From the NCBI RefSeq assembly GCF_000820045.1, contig NZ_CDBJ01000019.1, positions 30,923 through 94,922 on the forward strand: a stretch of 64,000 nt of DNA. Reading direction: 5' to 3'. Source of the stretch: Aeromonas rivuli (GTDB lineage: Bacteria; Pseudomonadota; Gammaproteobacteria; Enterobacterales; Aeromonadaceae). A model generated the notes under the pieces. The model was not told the DNA's origin, did not search any database, and saw only the letters and a list, made by a program, of their open reading frames with translations. Positions 1 through 9,646 of this stretch are shown here, piece by piece (the stretch's first letter is position 1; each line of letters starts with the position of its first letter). The position numbers were made by a program, and so were the translations under genes.

Positions 1-65
1 GGTTAATATCTTGATGTCCTGATTGGCAGTATTCAATGGAAGCTTGTCGACTGTCTGGTGGTAAA

Positions 66-94
66 TTGAACTCCGCTCACCCTTGGCATATATA
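66..94 (+). promoter_or_regulatory. Predicted sigma-70 promoter of the DUF3135 gene
   Basis: A -35 element TTGAAC (66-71) and a -10 element TATATA (89-94) are separated by 17 bases, close to the sigma-70 optimum. Transcription would start near 101, giving a leader of about 60 bases before the start codon at 165. Nothing else is visible in the first 122 bases. Confidence 0.55.
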
Positions 95-164
95 ACCAGT
101 AGGAGAGGCTGGAAGAGTCAATGTGCCAGCATCACACCCTCTCAATGCGAGAGTGGAGGGCGAC

Positions 165-503
165 ATGGAATTACCTGATTTTGACACCTTGAAACGGCTT
201 GCCGCGACAGAGCCTCATCTGCTTGAGACCCTGCTCTATGAACAGATAGAGGCGGTGATAGAAACGGCCACCCCGGATCAGCAGCGCAGATTGAGAGGGT
301 TGCAGTTTCAGGTCGACTGCCAGCGCAGGCTGGCCAAGAACCCCATCGATAGCTGCCTTCGCATCGTCAATATGATGCAAGACTCCTTCTTCCTGATGCG
401 AAGTGAAATGAGCCGGCTCTGCTATCTCTCGGACGAAGATGAACTCCCTCCCTTACCACCCCGTAATAATGTGATCTCATTGCAGGACCATCGCCACAAA
501 TAA
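165..503 (+). CDS. DUF3135 domain protein (small, function unknown)
   Basis: A 112-residue soluble acidic protein resembling the DUF3135 family, which has no established function. The ATG at 165 is chosen because GGAGGG lies 4 bases upstream. The frame stays open to a GTG at 123, but that start has no comparable ribosome binding site. The N-terminus (MELPDFDTLKRLA) and a central LRGLQFQVDCQRR segment fit the family. No signal peptide or membrane segment is visible. It seems to be a single-gene unit. Confidence 0.65.
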   Translation: MELPDFDTLKRLAATEPHLLETLLYEQIEAVIETATPDQQRRLRGLQFQVDCQRRLAKNPIDSCLRIVNMMQDSFFLMRSEMSRLCYLSDEDELPPLPPRNNVISLQDHRHK

Positions 504-809
504 GTGTCATTCGGAAATATTCAATGCCGGGTTATAGACGGGAATGGATTATTTCCGGTGACCCAGCTGGGCCGTATTTGGCATATCCCGGTCGTGTTTC
601 CTTTATCGCGCTGACATTAGGTGATCCGAAAGAGACCGCTATCCCATGGGGGCCGTTGGCTGCGCGCTTTATTATGAGTGATACCGGTTGCAAGCTATTT
701 ATCATCCGGTTCGTTGATCTTGCCCCCTATTTTACCCTGTCAGGGGTGGGTGAATAGCCTGGCCAGCCAGGCTAAGATAGTGCCTTTAACGCTACGACTC
801 GAAGGGAAC
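504..809. other. Intergenic region upstream of yjjP
   Basis: About 300 bases without a convincing gene. A 77-codon open frame at 524-757 has no good start context and no recognisable product. The clear structure is an inverted repeat at 755-774, listed separately. No confident promoter was found. Confidence 0.5.
755..774. promoter_or_regulatory. Inverted repeat upstream of yjjP
   Basis: TAGCCTGGC (755-763) and GCCAGGCTA (766-774) are perfect 9-base arms around CA. The element sits 35 bases before the yjjP start. It could be an operator or an RNA stem-loop in the leader. I do not recognise it as a known regulator's site. Confidence 0.4.
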
Positions 810-1622
810 ATGAGAAGTATCAGTCCAAGAAGGGTGCTGTCCCGGGAACAGCAGACGGAGGTCACCCGTATCCTCGTCAAGGCAGGGCAGATGTTGGCCC
901 AGTTTGGTGCCGAAAGCCGACTCATTGAGCAAACGACAACGCGGCTGGGCCTGGCGCTTGGACTGGAGAGTGTCGAGATGGCCATCTCCTCAAGCGCCAT
1001 CGTGTTGACCAGCCTCTATCAAGGGCATTGTGTCACCACCACCCGCAGGGTGCGCGAGCACGGCATCAATATGCAGGTGGTGTGTGAGGTGCAACGACTG
1101 TGCATCATGGCTGAGAAGCATCTCATTGGGGCGCGGGAAGTCAGGCAGCGACTCGATGCCATCAAGCCCTTCCACTATCACCCCTGGCTGGTCGTGCCCA
1201 TGGTGGGTCTATCCTGTGGTGCCTTCAGCCTGTTGTTCGGCGGCGATTGGCCCATTTTCCTGGTGACTTTTGTCGCCAGCGCCGTTGCCATGCGGGTACG
1301 CCAGCTGATGGCGCGCCACCATCACAGTCCGCTTATCAATTTCGCCTTGACCGGTTTTATCGCAACGCTCCTTGCCTCCAGCGCCACCTTCTTTGGCTGG
1401 GGCGAGCAGCCCTACCTCGCCATGGCGGCCAGCGTGCTGTTGCTGGTGCCGGGGTTCCCCCTCATCAATGCGGTCTCTGACATGGTCAAGGGTTACTTCA
1501 ACATGGGGCTGGCCCGCTGGGGGACGGCGACCCTGCTCACCATCAGCGCCGCCATCGGCATCATACTGGCCATGTCCATCGCCGAGGTCTGGGGAGGCAA
1601 GGTATGGTGGAGGCTGATATGA
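810..1622 (+). CDS. yjjP: ThrE-type exporter, large subunit YjjP
   Basis: A 270-residue protein of the ThrE_1 (DUF1212) family. In E. coli, YjjP and YjjB together form an inner-membrane exporter reported to move succinate; the family also includes threonine/serine exporters. The N-terminal cytoplasmic part runs to about residue 125, followed by several hydrophobic helices (from about HPWLVVPMVGLSCGAF). Start 810 has AAGGGA just upstream; the frame opens 44 codons earlier without support. The partner yjjB follows 58 bases downstream, so the exporter is split as in E. coli rather than fused as in Corynebacterium ThrE. Confidence 0.85.
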   Translation: MRSISPRRVLSREQQTEVTRILVKAGQMLAQFGAESRLIEQTTTRLGLALGLESVEMAISSSAIVLTSLYQGHCVTTTRRVREHGINMQVVCEVQRLCIMAEKHLIGAREVRQRLDAIKPFHYHPWLVVPMVGLSCGAFSLLFGGDWPIFLVTFVASAVAMRVRQLMARHHHSPLINFALTGFIATLLASSATFFGWGEQPYLAMAASVLLLVPGFPLINAVSDMVKGYFNMGLARWGTATLLTISAAIGIILAMSIAEVWGGKVWWRLI

Positions 1623-1680
1623 ACCGCATCTCGCATGCTATGGCAGCGCTCCCGTCAGCCGGTGGTGATGGGAGCAGGCC

Positions 1681-2148
1681 ATGATGGAGCTGTCATGGTT
1701 GTTGGCCAAGGATGCCTTCTGGTCGGCCATTCCTGCGGTGGGGTTTGCCATGTTGTTCAACGTGCCGCCCCGCATGCTCAAGTACTGCGCCATGGGGGGC
1801 GCCCTGGCCCATAGTCTGCGCACCTTGCTGATGCACGAGGGGATGCCCATCGAGTGGGCAACCCTGGCGGCGGCGACCACGGTCGGCTTTGTCTGTGTCT
1901 ATTGGTCGCGGCGGCTGCTGGCCCCGCGCCCCGTGTTCAGCGTGGCCTCTATCATCCCGATGATCCCGGGCAGCTATGCATTCAAGACGATGATAGCCAT
2001 CGTCGAACTCAACATTCACGGCGTGACCCTGGCGCTTATTCAGAGCGCCTTGGAGAATGGTTTGAAGGCTATTTTTATCGTAGGAGCATTGAGCTTCGGG
2101 CTGGCGATACCCTCGCTGGTCGTGTACCGTAATCGCCCCATTGTGTGA
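1681..2148 (+). CDS. yjjB: ThrE-type exporter, small subunit YjjB
   Basis: 155 residues, almost all membrane helix; ThrE_2 (DUF3815) family, matching E. coli YjjB in length (about 157). It completes the transporter with YjjP. The start ATGATG at 1681 follows GGGAGCAGG. It reads in the same direction as yjjP and folA, with folA starting 24 bases after its stop, so the three may be co-transcribed. Confidence 0.85.
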   Translation: MMELSWLLAKDAFWSAIPAVGFAMLFNVPPRMLKYCAMGGALAHSLRTLLMHEGMPIEWATLAAATTVGFVCVYWSRRLLAPRPVFSVASIIPMIPGSYAFKTMIAIVELNIHGVTLALIQSALENGLKAIFIVGALSFGLAIPSLVVYRNRPIV

Positions 2149-2172
2149 GAGACGGCGTGAGAGGCTGAACCC

Positions 2173-2673
2173 ATGAAGATTTCCATGATTGCCGCCATGG
2201 CCCGGGATCGGGTGATCGGCAAGGACAACCAGATGCCCTGGCACCTGCCCGCCGATCTGGCCCACTTCAAGAGGGTCACCCTTGGCAAACCGGTATTGAT
2301 GGGGCGAAAGACATTCGAGTCCATTGGCCGCCCGCTGCCTGGGCGCCGAAATTTGGTGATCAGTCGTAATTCAGGATTTAGCGCGCCCAACATTGAGGTT
2401 TTCTCATCCATCGAGGAAGTCTTCGCAACCTTGTCCGAGAGCGAGATGCCCGATGAGTTGATGGTGATTGGCGGGGGTTATCTCTATGCCCAGCTATTGC
2501 CGCGCGCGGATCGCCTCTATCTGACTCACATTGAGCTGGCCGTCGAGGGTGACACCCGCTTCCCGGAGTATGAGGGGCAGCAGTGGCATTGCGTGGAGCG
2601 GGAAGCCCATCAGCCCGATGAGCGCAATCCCCACCCTTACTGTTTCGAGACCCTGGAGCGGATCGCCCATTGA
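2173..2673 (+). CDS. folA: Dihydrofolate reductase
   Basis: Type I chromosomal DHFR, 166 residues (E. coli 159). It reduces dihydrofolate to tetrahydrofolate with NADPH and is the trimethoprim target. The substrate-pocket motif MPWHLPADLAHFK is present, with the catalytic Asp at residue 28 (Asp27 in E. coli), followed by GRKTFESIGRPLPGR for NADPH binding and VIGGGYLY near residue 100. It converges with apaH across a shared terminator, as commonly seen around folA-apaH. Confidence 0.95.
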   Translation: MKISMIAAMARDRVIGKDNQMPWHLPADLAHFKRVTLGKPVLMGRKTFESIGRPLPGRRNLVISRNSGFSAPNIEVFSSIEEVFATLSESEMPDELMVIGGGYLYAQLLPRADRLYLTHIELAVEGDTRFPEYEGQQWHCVEREAHQPDERNPHPYCFETLERIAH

Positions 2674-2692
2674 TCCCCTCAGTCGCACCATG

Positions 2693-2717
2693 AAAAAAGG
2701 CCCGTGAGGGCCTTTTT
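2693..2717. terminator. Bidirectional terminator between folA and apaH
   Basis: GGCCC-gtga-GGGCC is flanked by an A run on the left and a T run on the right, so it can end transcripts of both convergent genes. Confidence 0.8.
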
Positions 2718-2743
2718 GCTGTCCGTGATGCACCATCCCTTGC

Positions 2744-3571
2744 TCAGCGAGCATGCAGGGGGCAGGGGGTGCTGATCAGGGCATCATCTTCCAGACGCCA
2801 CAGGGTAAGAGTGTTGCCCCAGACGCAGCCGGTATCGAGGGCCTTGATATGAGGACGGCCTGTGTTGCCCATCAGTGCCGCCCAGTGGCCGAATACCAGG
2901 GTGGGGTCATCGCTGTGACGCTCCCGCAGCTCGAACCAGGGATGCAGGCCGGGGGTCGAGTCATCGGGCCCCAGCTTGCACTTGAAGTCGAGTCGACCAT
3001 CGGCGTGACAAAAGCGCATCCGGGTGAAGCTGTTGATGATGTAGCGATAGCGCTCTATGCCGAGCAGGCCTTCGTCCCAGCTATCCGGATGATCCCCATA
3101 CATGTGGTGCAGCAGCCAGAGGTATTGATCGCTTTGCAGCAGACTCTCCACCTCGCGGGCACAGAGGCGGGCGGTATCGGCATCCCAGGTCGGAGAGAGA
3201 CCGGCATGGACCATCATCACAGGGCGTGTCGGGTGGGGGCACTCGGCAAGCAGCGGTCGATGGCGCAGCCATTCCAGCAGGGCCTCTCTGTCCGGTGCTT
3301 CCATCAAGGCCTGCAATCTGTCCTTCTTCTTGAGGGGGGCCACCCCTTCGGCGACGGCGAGCAGATGCAGATCATGATTGCCGAGTATGCAGACGGCCTT
3401 GTCACCTAGGGACTTGGCAAAGCGCAGCACGGAGAGGGAGTCCGGCCCCCGCGCCACCAGATCCCCCGCCAGCCAGAGGGTATCTGCCTGGGGATCAAAA
3501 TCAGCCAGCTCAAGCAGGCGGCGCAGATCGTCATAACAACCCTGGACATCGCCGACAAAACAGTTTGCCAT
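2744..3571 (-). CDS. apaH: Bis(5'-nucleosyl)-tetraphosphatase, symmetrical
   Basis: 275 residues. ApaH cleaves Ap4A symmetrically to two ADP and also removes Np4 caps from RNA in E. coli. Metallophosphoesterase motifs are in order: GDVQGCYDDL (about residue 8), GDLVARGPDS (about 36) and GNHDLH (about 64), with later metal-binding histidines. It is the last gene of the leftward lptD-surA-pdxA-rsmA-apaG-apaH operon, 6 bases after apaG. Start ATG follows GAGG. Confidence 0.95.
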   Translation of the reverse strand: MANCFVGDVQGCYDDLRRLLELADFDPQADTLWLAGDLVARGPDSLSVLRFAKSLGDKAVCILGNHDLHLLAVAEGVAPLKKKDRLQALMEAPDREALLEWLRHRPLLAECPHPTRPVMMVHAGLSPTWDADTARLCAREVESLLQSDQYLWLLHHMYGDHPDSWDEGLLGIERYRYIINSFTRMRFCHADGRLDFKCKLGPDDSTPGLHPWFELRERHSDDPTLVFGHWAALMGNTGRPHIKALDTGCVWGNTLTLWRLEDDALISTPCPLHAR

Positions 3572-3577
3572 GAAACC

Positions 3578-3940
3578 TCAATTGATAATGTGGGGAACCG
3601 CCAGGGTAAAGGGCGCTATGGGGGCATCAAATTCGTTGCCCGCTTCATCGCGCATCCGATAGCTCCCCTCCATGACCCCGAGGGGGGTATCGAGGGGAAC
3701 CCCGCTCTGGTAGCGGAAGGTCTCACCAGGGGGGATGACGGGCTGCTCACCGACCACGCCAGGCCCCTCGACCTCCACTATCTTGCCGTTGGCATCGGTG
3801 ATGATCCAGCGCCGGGCGAGCAGTTGTGCCGGGCCTGGCCCCAGGTTATGGATCTCGATGAGATAGAGAAACTGGTAGGGATCCTGGCTGCCTTCGACAT
3901 AGCCGGGATGGGGGCGGATATGAATGGTCGGTGTCGCCAT
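3578..3940 (-). CDS. apaG: ApaG/CorD protein
   Basis: 120 residues (about 125 in E. coli), a fibronectin-III-like beta-sandwich of the ApaG family. The biochemical role is not settled. Typical segments are YLIEIHNLGP, RRWIITDANG and EVEGPGVVGEQP. It lies 4 bases after rsmA and 6 before apaH, the universal neighbours of this gene. Confidence 0.93.
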   Translation of the reverse strand: MATPTIHIRPHPGYVEGSQDPYQFLYLIEIHNLGPGPAQLLARRWIITDANGKIVEVEGPGVVGEQPVIPPGETFRYQSGVPLDTPLGVMEGSYRMRDEAGNEFDAPIAPFTLAVPHIIN

Positions 3941-3944
3941 GGTG

Positions 3945-4757
3945 TCAGGCCTGCTGTTGGTCGGCCAGCCAGTTGGCGATGGTCACAAACTGTGCCAGGG
4001 AGAGGTTCTCCGGGCGCAGGGTGCTGTCAATGCCAAGCTCGGCGAGCTGGTCCACGGTAATGAAGTTCGCAAAGCTGTTGCGGATGGTCTTGCGACGCTG
4101 GCCGAAGCCTTCGGTACAGACCCGGCTCAGGCAGCGCAGATCCTTGGCGACCAGGGGTGGGTTCTTGTGGGGCACCAGGCGTACCACGGCTGAGTCCACT
4201 TTCGGGGCTGGCTTGAAGGCGCCTGGGCCCACTTCCAGCACAGGGATCACCTGGCAGTAGTACTGAACCATGACGCTCAGGCGACCATAGGCCTTGCTGC
4301 CCGGGCCGGCGCACATCCGCAATACCACCTCTTTTTGCAACATGAAGTGCATGTCCTCGACCCGGTCGGCGAACTCGCACAGGTGGAAGATGAGGGGGGT
4401 GGAGATGTTATAGGGCAGGTTGCCGAAGATGCGCAGCGGCCCCTTGCCTTCGCCCATCAGGGTGCCGAAGTCGAAGCGCATGGCATCGGCTTCGATCACG
4501 GTCAGCTTCTCTTTCAGGGTGGGGTGCTCGCGCAGGCGTGCGGCCAAGTCACGGTCCAGCTCGACCACGGTCATCTTGTCCATCTGGGAGGCGACCGGTT
4601 CGGTCAGCGCCGCCAGACCCGGGCCTATCTCCACCAGGTTCTGACCCGGCTGCGGATTGATGGCGGCCACTATCTGATCGATCACATAGCTGTCGTGCAA
4701 GAAGTTCTGACCGAAACGCTTACGGGCCGTGTGGCCCATGTGCATCTTACTGCTCAT
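3945..4757 (-). CDS. rsmA: 16S rRNA dimethyladenosine transferase
   Basis: 270 residues; RsmA (KsgA) makes m6,2A1518/A1519 in the 3' hairpin of 16S rRNA late in 30S assembly. The SAM site [13 protein letters not shown] and the catalytic NLPYNIST motif are clear. The N-terminal [11 protein letters not shown] is a family hallmark. The start overlaps the pdxA stop by 4 bases, indicating translational coupling. Loss of this gene in other bacteria gives kasugamycin resistance. Confidence 0.96.
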   Translation of the reverse strand: MSSKMHMGHTARKRFGQNFLHDSYVIDQIVAAINPQPGQNLVEIGPGLAALTEPVASQMDKMTVVELDRDLAARLREHPTLKEKLTVIEADAMRFDFGTLMGEGKGPLRIFGNLPYNISTPLIFHLCEFADRVEDMHFMLQKEVVLRMCAGPGSKAYGRLSVMVQYYCQVIPVLEVGPGAFKPAPKVDSAVVRLVPHKNPPLVAKDLRCLSRVCTEGFGQRRKTIRNSFANFITVDQLAELGIDSTLRPENLSLAQFVTIANWLADQQQA

Positions 4758-5743
4758 ATTTTTTTCTCTACCATCAGAATGGCGTGGTTAAGCGCGGTGA
4801 TCAGGCTGCCAGAATCGGCCAGGCCTTTGCCTGCCAAGTCCAGGGCCGTGCCGTGATCCACCGAGGTGCGGATAAAGGGGAGTCCGAGGGTGATATTGAC
4901 CGAGCGCCCGAAGCCCTTGTATTTGAGCACGGGCAGCCCCTGGTCGTGGTACATGGTCAGTACCGCGTCCGCATCCTTGAGGTACTTCTCCTGGAACAGG
5001 GTGTCGGCTGGCAGGGGGCCAACCAGATCGATCCCTTCCTGGCGCAGGGCGGCCAGGGCGGGTTCGATCACGTCTATCTCTTCCCGGCCCAGGTGACCCC
5101 CTTCCCCGGCGTGGGGATTGAGGCCGCAGACGTAGATCCTGGGACGAGTGATACCAAACTTGCTGTTCAGATCCGCATTCAGGATCCGGATCACCTTGCC
5201 CAGACGCTCCGCCGTAATGGCGCGAGCGACATTGGCGAGGGGAATATGAGTGGTGGCCAGCGCCACCCTCAGGCCGTCGGTGGCGAGCAGCATGACCACA
5301 TCACCGACCCCTGCCTGCTGGGCAAAGAACTCGGTGTGGCCGCTAAACGAGACCCCGGCCTGATTGATGATGCCCTTGTGCACCGGGCCTGTGACCACGG
5401 CGGCAAACTCGCCGCTCAGGTTGCCATCACAGGCTCGCTGCAGGGTGGCCAGCACATAGGCGCCATTGGCTTCGTTGAGCGCGCCTGCGGTCTCAGTTGC
5501 CCCCAGGGTGACGGGGCAGAGGGTCAGGCTACCGGCCCGCTGGGGGCTGGCCGGCAGAGCTGGATCATAGGGGACAAGCTCGATATCGAGCCCCAGCATG
5601 GCGGCGCGGCGGCGCATCAGCGCAGGATCGGCCACCACCACCAGCTGGTGGGGCCAATCGCGCTGGGCGATGTCGAGCACCAGATCCGGCCCAATACCGG
5701 CCGGCTCACCCGGGGTGATGGCGAGACGTTGGCAAATCATCAA
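4754..5743 (-). CDS. pdxA: 4-hydroxythreonine-4-phosphate dehydrogenase
   Basis: 329 residues. PdxA oxidises 4-phosphohydroxy-L-threonine in the DXP-dependent pyridoxal phosphate pathway. Visible motifs include [13 protein letters not shown] at the N-terminus, [13 protein letters not shown], and the metal-binding [14 protein letters not shown]. Both ends overlap neighbours by 4 bases (surA upstream, rsmA downstream), so the three genes are translationally coupled. Confidence 0.96.
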   Translation of the reverse strand: MMICQRLAITPGEPAGIGPDLVLDIAQRDWPHQLVVVADPALMRRRAAMLGLDIELVPYDPALPASPQRAGSLTLCPVTLGATETAGALNEANGAYVLATLQRACDGNLSGEFAAVVTGPVHKGIINQAGVSFSGHTEFFAQQAGVGDVVMLLATDGLRVALATTHIPLANVARAITAERLGKVIRILNADLNSKFGITRPRIYVCGLNPHAGEGGHLGREEIDVIEPALAALRQEGIDLVGPLPADTLFQEKYLKDADAVLTMYHDQGLPVLKYKGFGRSVNITLGLPFIRTSVDHGTALDLAGKGLADSGSLITALNHAILMVEKKI

Positions 5744-7038
5744 CTGCCGGCGCCTTCGATGCGGATATAGGCTTCATCGCGCAGCTCATCCAGCCAGGCT
5801 TGGGACTCTTCCACGAAGCGGCGATTGTAGATCAGCTGGTAAGCGCGCTGTTCCTGGGCCTTGTCGGTGGCGTCCTGACTGCGTCTGTCTTCGAGCTGCA
5901 CTATGTGCCAGCCGTGGCTGGTACGGAACGGCTCGCTGTACTGACCGGGTTGCAGGCGATTGACCATATCGCGGAACTCGGGCACATAGACGCCGGGATC
6001 GGACCAGCCGAGCTCGCCACCTTGTACCGCAGAACCGGGGTCTTCGGAGTACTTCTCTGCCAGGGCGGCGAAGTCAGCCTTGCCGCTCTTGATGTCGTGG
6101 AGGAAGCCATCAAGCATGCCCTTGGCCTTCTCTTCACTCAGGATGATCGAGGGCTTGATCAGAATGTGGCGGGCCTTGACCTCGGTCTGCACCACTTGCT
6201 GGGCACCCTTGGCATCAAACACCTTGACGATGTGCAGGCCTGCCCCGGAGCGCAGCGGACCGACGATGTCACCCTTCTTGGCACCCTGCACGGCCTCAGC
6301 CATGAGCGTGGGCATCTCTTGCGGGCTCATCCAGCCCCAATCCCCCCCTTCCAGGGCCTTGGGACCATTGCTCTCGGCGATGGCCAGCTCGCGGAAGTCT
6401 GCGCCATCACGCAGGCGTTTGAGCAGGCTGTCGATCTTGGCTTTGGCGGCATTGAGCTGTTCGGCGCTCGGGTTGTCCGGCAGGGCTATCTGGATGTGAC
6501 CGACATGGAACTCCTGCTGTTGCTGGCCCTGTTTCTGCAGTGCCTGCACCACTTGCTTGACCTCTTGATCGGAGATGTTGATGCGGCGACGGATCTGGTT
6601 GCGGCGAACCTCGTTCATCAGGATTTCGCGGCGCACCTCTTCCCGGTACTGGGCATAACTCAGACCCTCACGGTCGAGCTGGGCCCGCAGCTGTTCCAGG
6701 TTCATCTTGTTATCGGCGGCGATGCTGTTGATCGCCTGCTCGAGCTGGGTATCGCTGATCTTCAGACCTTGCCGGTCCGCCAGCTGCAATTGCAGGCTCT
6801 CCTGGATCAGGCGATCCAGCGCCTGTTTGCGCAGGGTGGCGTCATCGGGCAGCGCCTGGCCGCTCTCCTTGGCAGAGAACTTGATCTTGTTGACCAGGGC
6901 CTCTTGCTGGCTGGCGAGTACCACGTCTTTGTTGACCACCGCCAGCACCTTGTCGATGAGCTCGGGGGAGGCAAGGGCACTCTGGCTCATGACACCTAAC
7001 AGGCCTGCAGTCAGCAGGGAAATCCACGTCTTCTTCAT
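5740..7038 (-). CDS. surA: Periplasmic chaperone and peptidyl-prolyl isomerase SurA
   Basis: 432 residues. SurA escorts outer-membrane proteins, including LptD encoded just upstream, to the BAM complex. A signal peptide ([15 protein letters not shown]...ALA) is followed by the SurA N-domain and two parvulin domains, with GGDWGWM in the first and [10 protein letters not shown] in the second. The ATG at 7038 is preferred over one two codons upstream because it leaves proper spacing to GAGAG. It follows lptD by about 30 bases. Confidence 0.94.
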   Translation of the reverse strand: MKKTWISLLTAGLLGVMSQSALASPELIDKVLAVVNKDVVLASQQEALVNKIKFSAKESGQALPDDATLRKQALDRLIQESLQLQLADRQGLKISDTQLEQAINSIAADNKMNLEQLRAQLDREGLSYAQYREEVRREILMNEVRRNQIRRRINISDQEVKQVVQALQKQGQQQQEFHVGHIQIALPDNPSAEQLNAAKAKIDSLLKRLRDGADFRELAIAESNGPKALEGGDWGWMSPQEMPTLMAEAVQGAKKGDIVGPLRSGAGLHIVKVFDAKGAQQVVQTEVKARHILIKPSIILSEEKAKGMLDGFLHDIKSGKADFAALAEKYSEDPGSAVQGGELGWSDPGVYVPEFRDMVNRLQPGQYSEPFRTSHGWHIVQLEDRRSQDATDKAQEQRAYQLIYNRRFVEESQAWLDELRDEAYIRIEGAGS

Positions 7039-7067
7039 ATCCATCTCTCAAGGCGTTTTGCGATGAC

Positions 7068-9467
7068 TCACTTGTCCCGCAGGTTAAACGGACGAATGTA
7101 AGGCAGGGCATCTGTATCCAGACTGGTGCCCTTGGCCCCTGTACCCACACTACCCAATCCTTTCATTTCAAACTGGATGCCGAAACTACGCTCCGAAGTG
7201 GGCTGGTAGGTGACGTTATCCGGGCTGTTGACCCACTCCAGGTTGAAGTTGATGCTCCAGCAACAGGAGTCATATTTGACGCCTATTTTGCGGTCGACTT
7301 TGACGTTCTGATCCAGGTCGTAGTAATAGCCGCCATACATGTGCCACTGGTCATTGATGGGCGAGCCCACCACCATGCCGACCTGATTGATGTTGGCCGT
7401 CTCACCGCTGCGGGTGAGGTCATAGTTGGCATCACGCACGAAGCGGTAGTTGACCTGGCTGATCAGCTTCTCATGGCGGTATTCCAGGGCACTGTTGGCG
7501 GAGCTGAACTCTTTTTCCTGCACGTCATACTGGGCGCCGGCATGGGCGAACCACTGTTCGCTTATCTTGGCATCCCCCTCGAACGACAAGGGGGAGCGGG
7601 TGTTGGTGCTCGCCTCATCGCTGGGATAGAGCGTTACCTTGGGGGCGACGAAATCGAATGCCTGAGCCACCGCCAGACGGAGACGTTCATCACCTACGGC
7701 ATCATAGACCCGGCTGGTGAGACCCACGGAGACCCGGTTGGAATCACTTATCCGATCCAGACCGGCGAAACGGCGATCGCTGAACAGGCTGTAGTAGTCC
7801 TGGCGCATGCTGGTCGAGTCATAGATACCAATGTTGTCCTGATCCTTGTAGGGGACATAGAGGTACTGAAACTCGGGCTCCAGGGTCTGGTTGGCAGTTT
7901 CACCAAACCAATCCTGCTGGCGATCGAAGGTCATGCCACCCTTGAGGCGGAACGAGGGCAGTACCCGGGTGACCTTGTCGTCGAGATCGGTCAGCCCCTT
8001 GTTGCGGTAATAGGACGTGAGCTTGCTGCTATCCGGTACATCCTGGTTGTACTGGGTGTACATCAGCTTGTATTGGCTATCCAGGTAGTAACCAGCCGCA
8101 TCGATGAGCGGCACCGTCAGGGTAGGCGCACTGTAGAGGCGGGTGCCTGTGTAGGCCTCGCCGATGGTGGACTGATCGTTGTCATAGCCGAAATTGGTCA
8201 ATTCGGTATTCCAGGCCAGATCGTACCAGTTGCCCTGATGGTAAAAGTTGTGATTGATGCGCGGCAACATGGTGTGAGGCTGCTGGGCACCGGCCAGCAA
8301 TATCTGATAGGTGCGCGCCTCTGTGGTCAGGTTCCAGTTCTGCTGGTAATAACCGGCCTTGAAGGATTGTTGCAACTGGTTATCGACCTGAGTGCCGACC
8401 GGCGGCGAGAAGTCGTTGAAATAGTTGTAATCGTTATCGCGTACCTTGGTGTAGTCGAGGGACATCACCAGGGCATTGTCGAGGAAGCGCGAGGTATGAC
8501 GGGCACTGAGCAGGTAGCGATGACCATCGGCGAGATAGTCATTGAGGGTATCCGTCTCATCATACTGCTTGTCATCGGCCAGGTTCTCGAAATAGAGGCT
8601 GCCGGTATGGGACGGGTTCGGCATATAGCGGAACTCGACCTGCTCCATCAGGCCACGCCTGTCCATGAAACGAGAGCTGATAGTCGCGTCGTAGTTGGGG
8701 GCTATGTTCCAGTAAAACGGCTGGTTGATGTCCATGCCGTTCTTGGAGCTCTGCTCGTAGCTAGGGTAGAGCAGGCCCGTCTTGCGCTGATCCTTGATCG
8801 GAAAGTTGATATAGGGGAAGTAGAACACCGGGTAGTCATAGAGCCAGAGACTGGCGTTCCAGGCTTCGCCAAACACCTCGTTCTGATCGATGTCGATGCT
8901 GCCCGCCTTCAGGGTCCAGGCTTCCTGGCCCGGTGGGCAGGTGGTGTATTGCGCGCCTTCCAGGGTGATGTTCTGGTTGTTATTGGTCATGATGACCCGG
9001 TCGGCGGAGCCACGCACCGGTGAGCCATGCACCTGATAGACACCCTCTTCCAGCTCGGAATCTTTGGTGGTGAGGTTGGATTTCAGGGTCTTGTCGCTGG
9101 TGACAGTGACCTGGCCGTCGTTGTAATAGATGTTGCCGATGGCGATCACATCCCGGCTCTTCTGATCGACCTGGGCATAATCAGAATCAAACTTGCGCAC
9201 ACCCTGGCGAACCTTGACGTCGCCCTGATAGACGGCGGTGCCACCCTGCTTGGCCTCGAGCCTGTCGGCATCGACCTCCACCGGCAGGGCGTTGGCGTCC
9301 TCATTGGCGGGGGCTTTCTCTATCTTGGGAACATAGTCATAGCAGAGCCCGTCCAGCAGACCAGTGGCGGCGGGTACGCTCAATGGCGCAGCCTGGAGAT
9401 ATGCCGGGCTGGCAAGGCCAATGGTCAGGGCGATGGGACAGGCACGCCCCAGTGTCCATTTTGTCAT
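7068..9467 (-). CDS. lptD: LPS-assembly outer-membrane protein LptD
   Basis: 799 residues. LptD inserts lipopolysaccharide into the outer leaflet with LptE. A signal peptide (to about residue 26) precedes an OstA jellyroll and a large beta-barrel. The four cysteines needed for the functional disulfides in E. coli are matched: C42 (GLCYDY), one in YTTCPPGQ, and the CC pair in YDSCCWSIN near the C-terminus. It is the first gene of the operon, and the encoded SurA helps its own folding. It is divergent from amgK. Confidence 0.95.
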   Translation of the reverse strand: MTKWTLGRACPIALTIGLASPAYLQAAPLSVPAATGLLDGLCYDYVPKIEKAPANEDANALPVEVDADRLEAKQGGTAVYQGDVKVRQGVRKFDSDYAQVDQKSRDVIAIGNIYYNDGQVTVTSDKTLKSNLTTKDSELEEGVYQVHGSPVRGSADRVIMTNNNQNITLEGAQYTTCPPGQEAWTLKAGSIDIDQNEVFGEAWNASLWLYDYPVFYFPYINFPIKDQRKTGLLYPSYEQSSKNGMDINQPFYWNIAPNYDATISSRFMDRRGLMEQVEFRYMPNPSHTGSLYFENLADDKQYDETDTLNDYLADGHRYLLSARHTSRFLDNALVMSLDYTKVRDNDYNYFNDFSPPVGTQVDNQLQQSFKAGYYQQNWNLTTEARTYQILLAGAQQPHTMLPRINHNFYHQGNWYDLAWNTELTNFGYDNDQSTIGEAYTGTRLYSAPTLTVPLIDAAGYYLDSQYKLMYTQYNQDVPDSSKLTSYYRNKGLTDLDDKVTRVLPSFRLKGGMTFDRQQDWFGETANQTLEPEFQYLYVPYKDQDNIGIYDSTSMRQDYYSLFSDRRFAGLDRISDSNRVSVGLTSRVYDAVGDERLRLAVAQAFDFVAPKVTLYPSDEASTNTRSPLSFEGDAKISEQWFAHAGAQYDVQEKEFSSANSALEYRHEKLISQVNYRFVRDANYDLTRSGETANINQVGMVVGSPINDQWHMYGGYYYDLDQNVKVDRKIGVKYDSCCWSINFNLEWVNSPDNVTYQPTSERSFGIQFEMKGLGSVGTGAKGTSLDTDALPYIRPFNLRDK

Positions 9468-9539
9468 TTAGAAGACTCGCGCAATCCGTATCGAAACGGC
9501 TGATTCAAGAGCATGCATAATACGCCAGGACTCATCGAG

Positions 9540-9567
9540 TTGACATTGCATCTCATTGCTTTATGTT
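9540..9567 (+). promoter_or_regulatory. Predicted promoter of amgK-murU
   Basis: A consensus -35 TTGACA (9540-9545), a 16-base spacer and TATGTT (9562-9567). It would start the RNA near 9574, about 73 bases before amgK. Confidence 0.55.
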
Positions 9568-9646
9568 AGCCGGCAATGATAAAGCATTATTGCGGCCAGG
9601 GCTAACAGCCAAGCGCTGCTTTCCACCTTCAGCCGGTCCTTCACTC

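Noticed and set aside
524..757. 77-codon open frame between the DUF3135 gene and yjjP
   Set aside because: No ribosome binding site, no recognisable domain, and composition unlike neighbouring genes.
7341..9023. 560-codon plus-strand open frame
   Set aside because: It is antisense to lptD, which is unmistakable; the long frame is a product of GC-rich codon bias.
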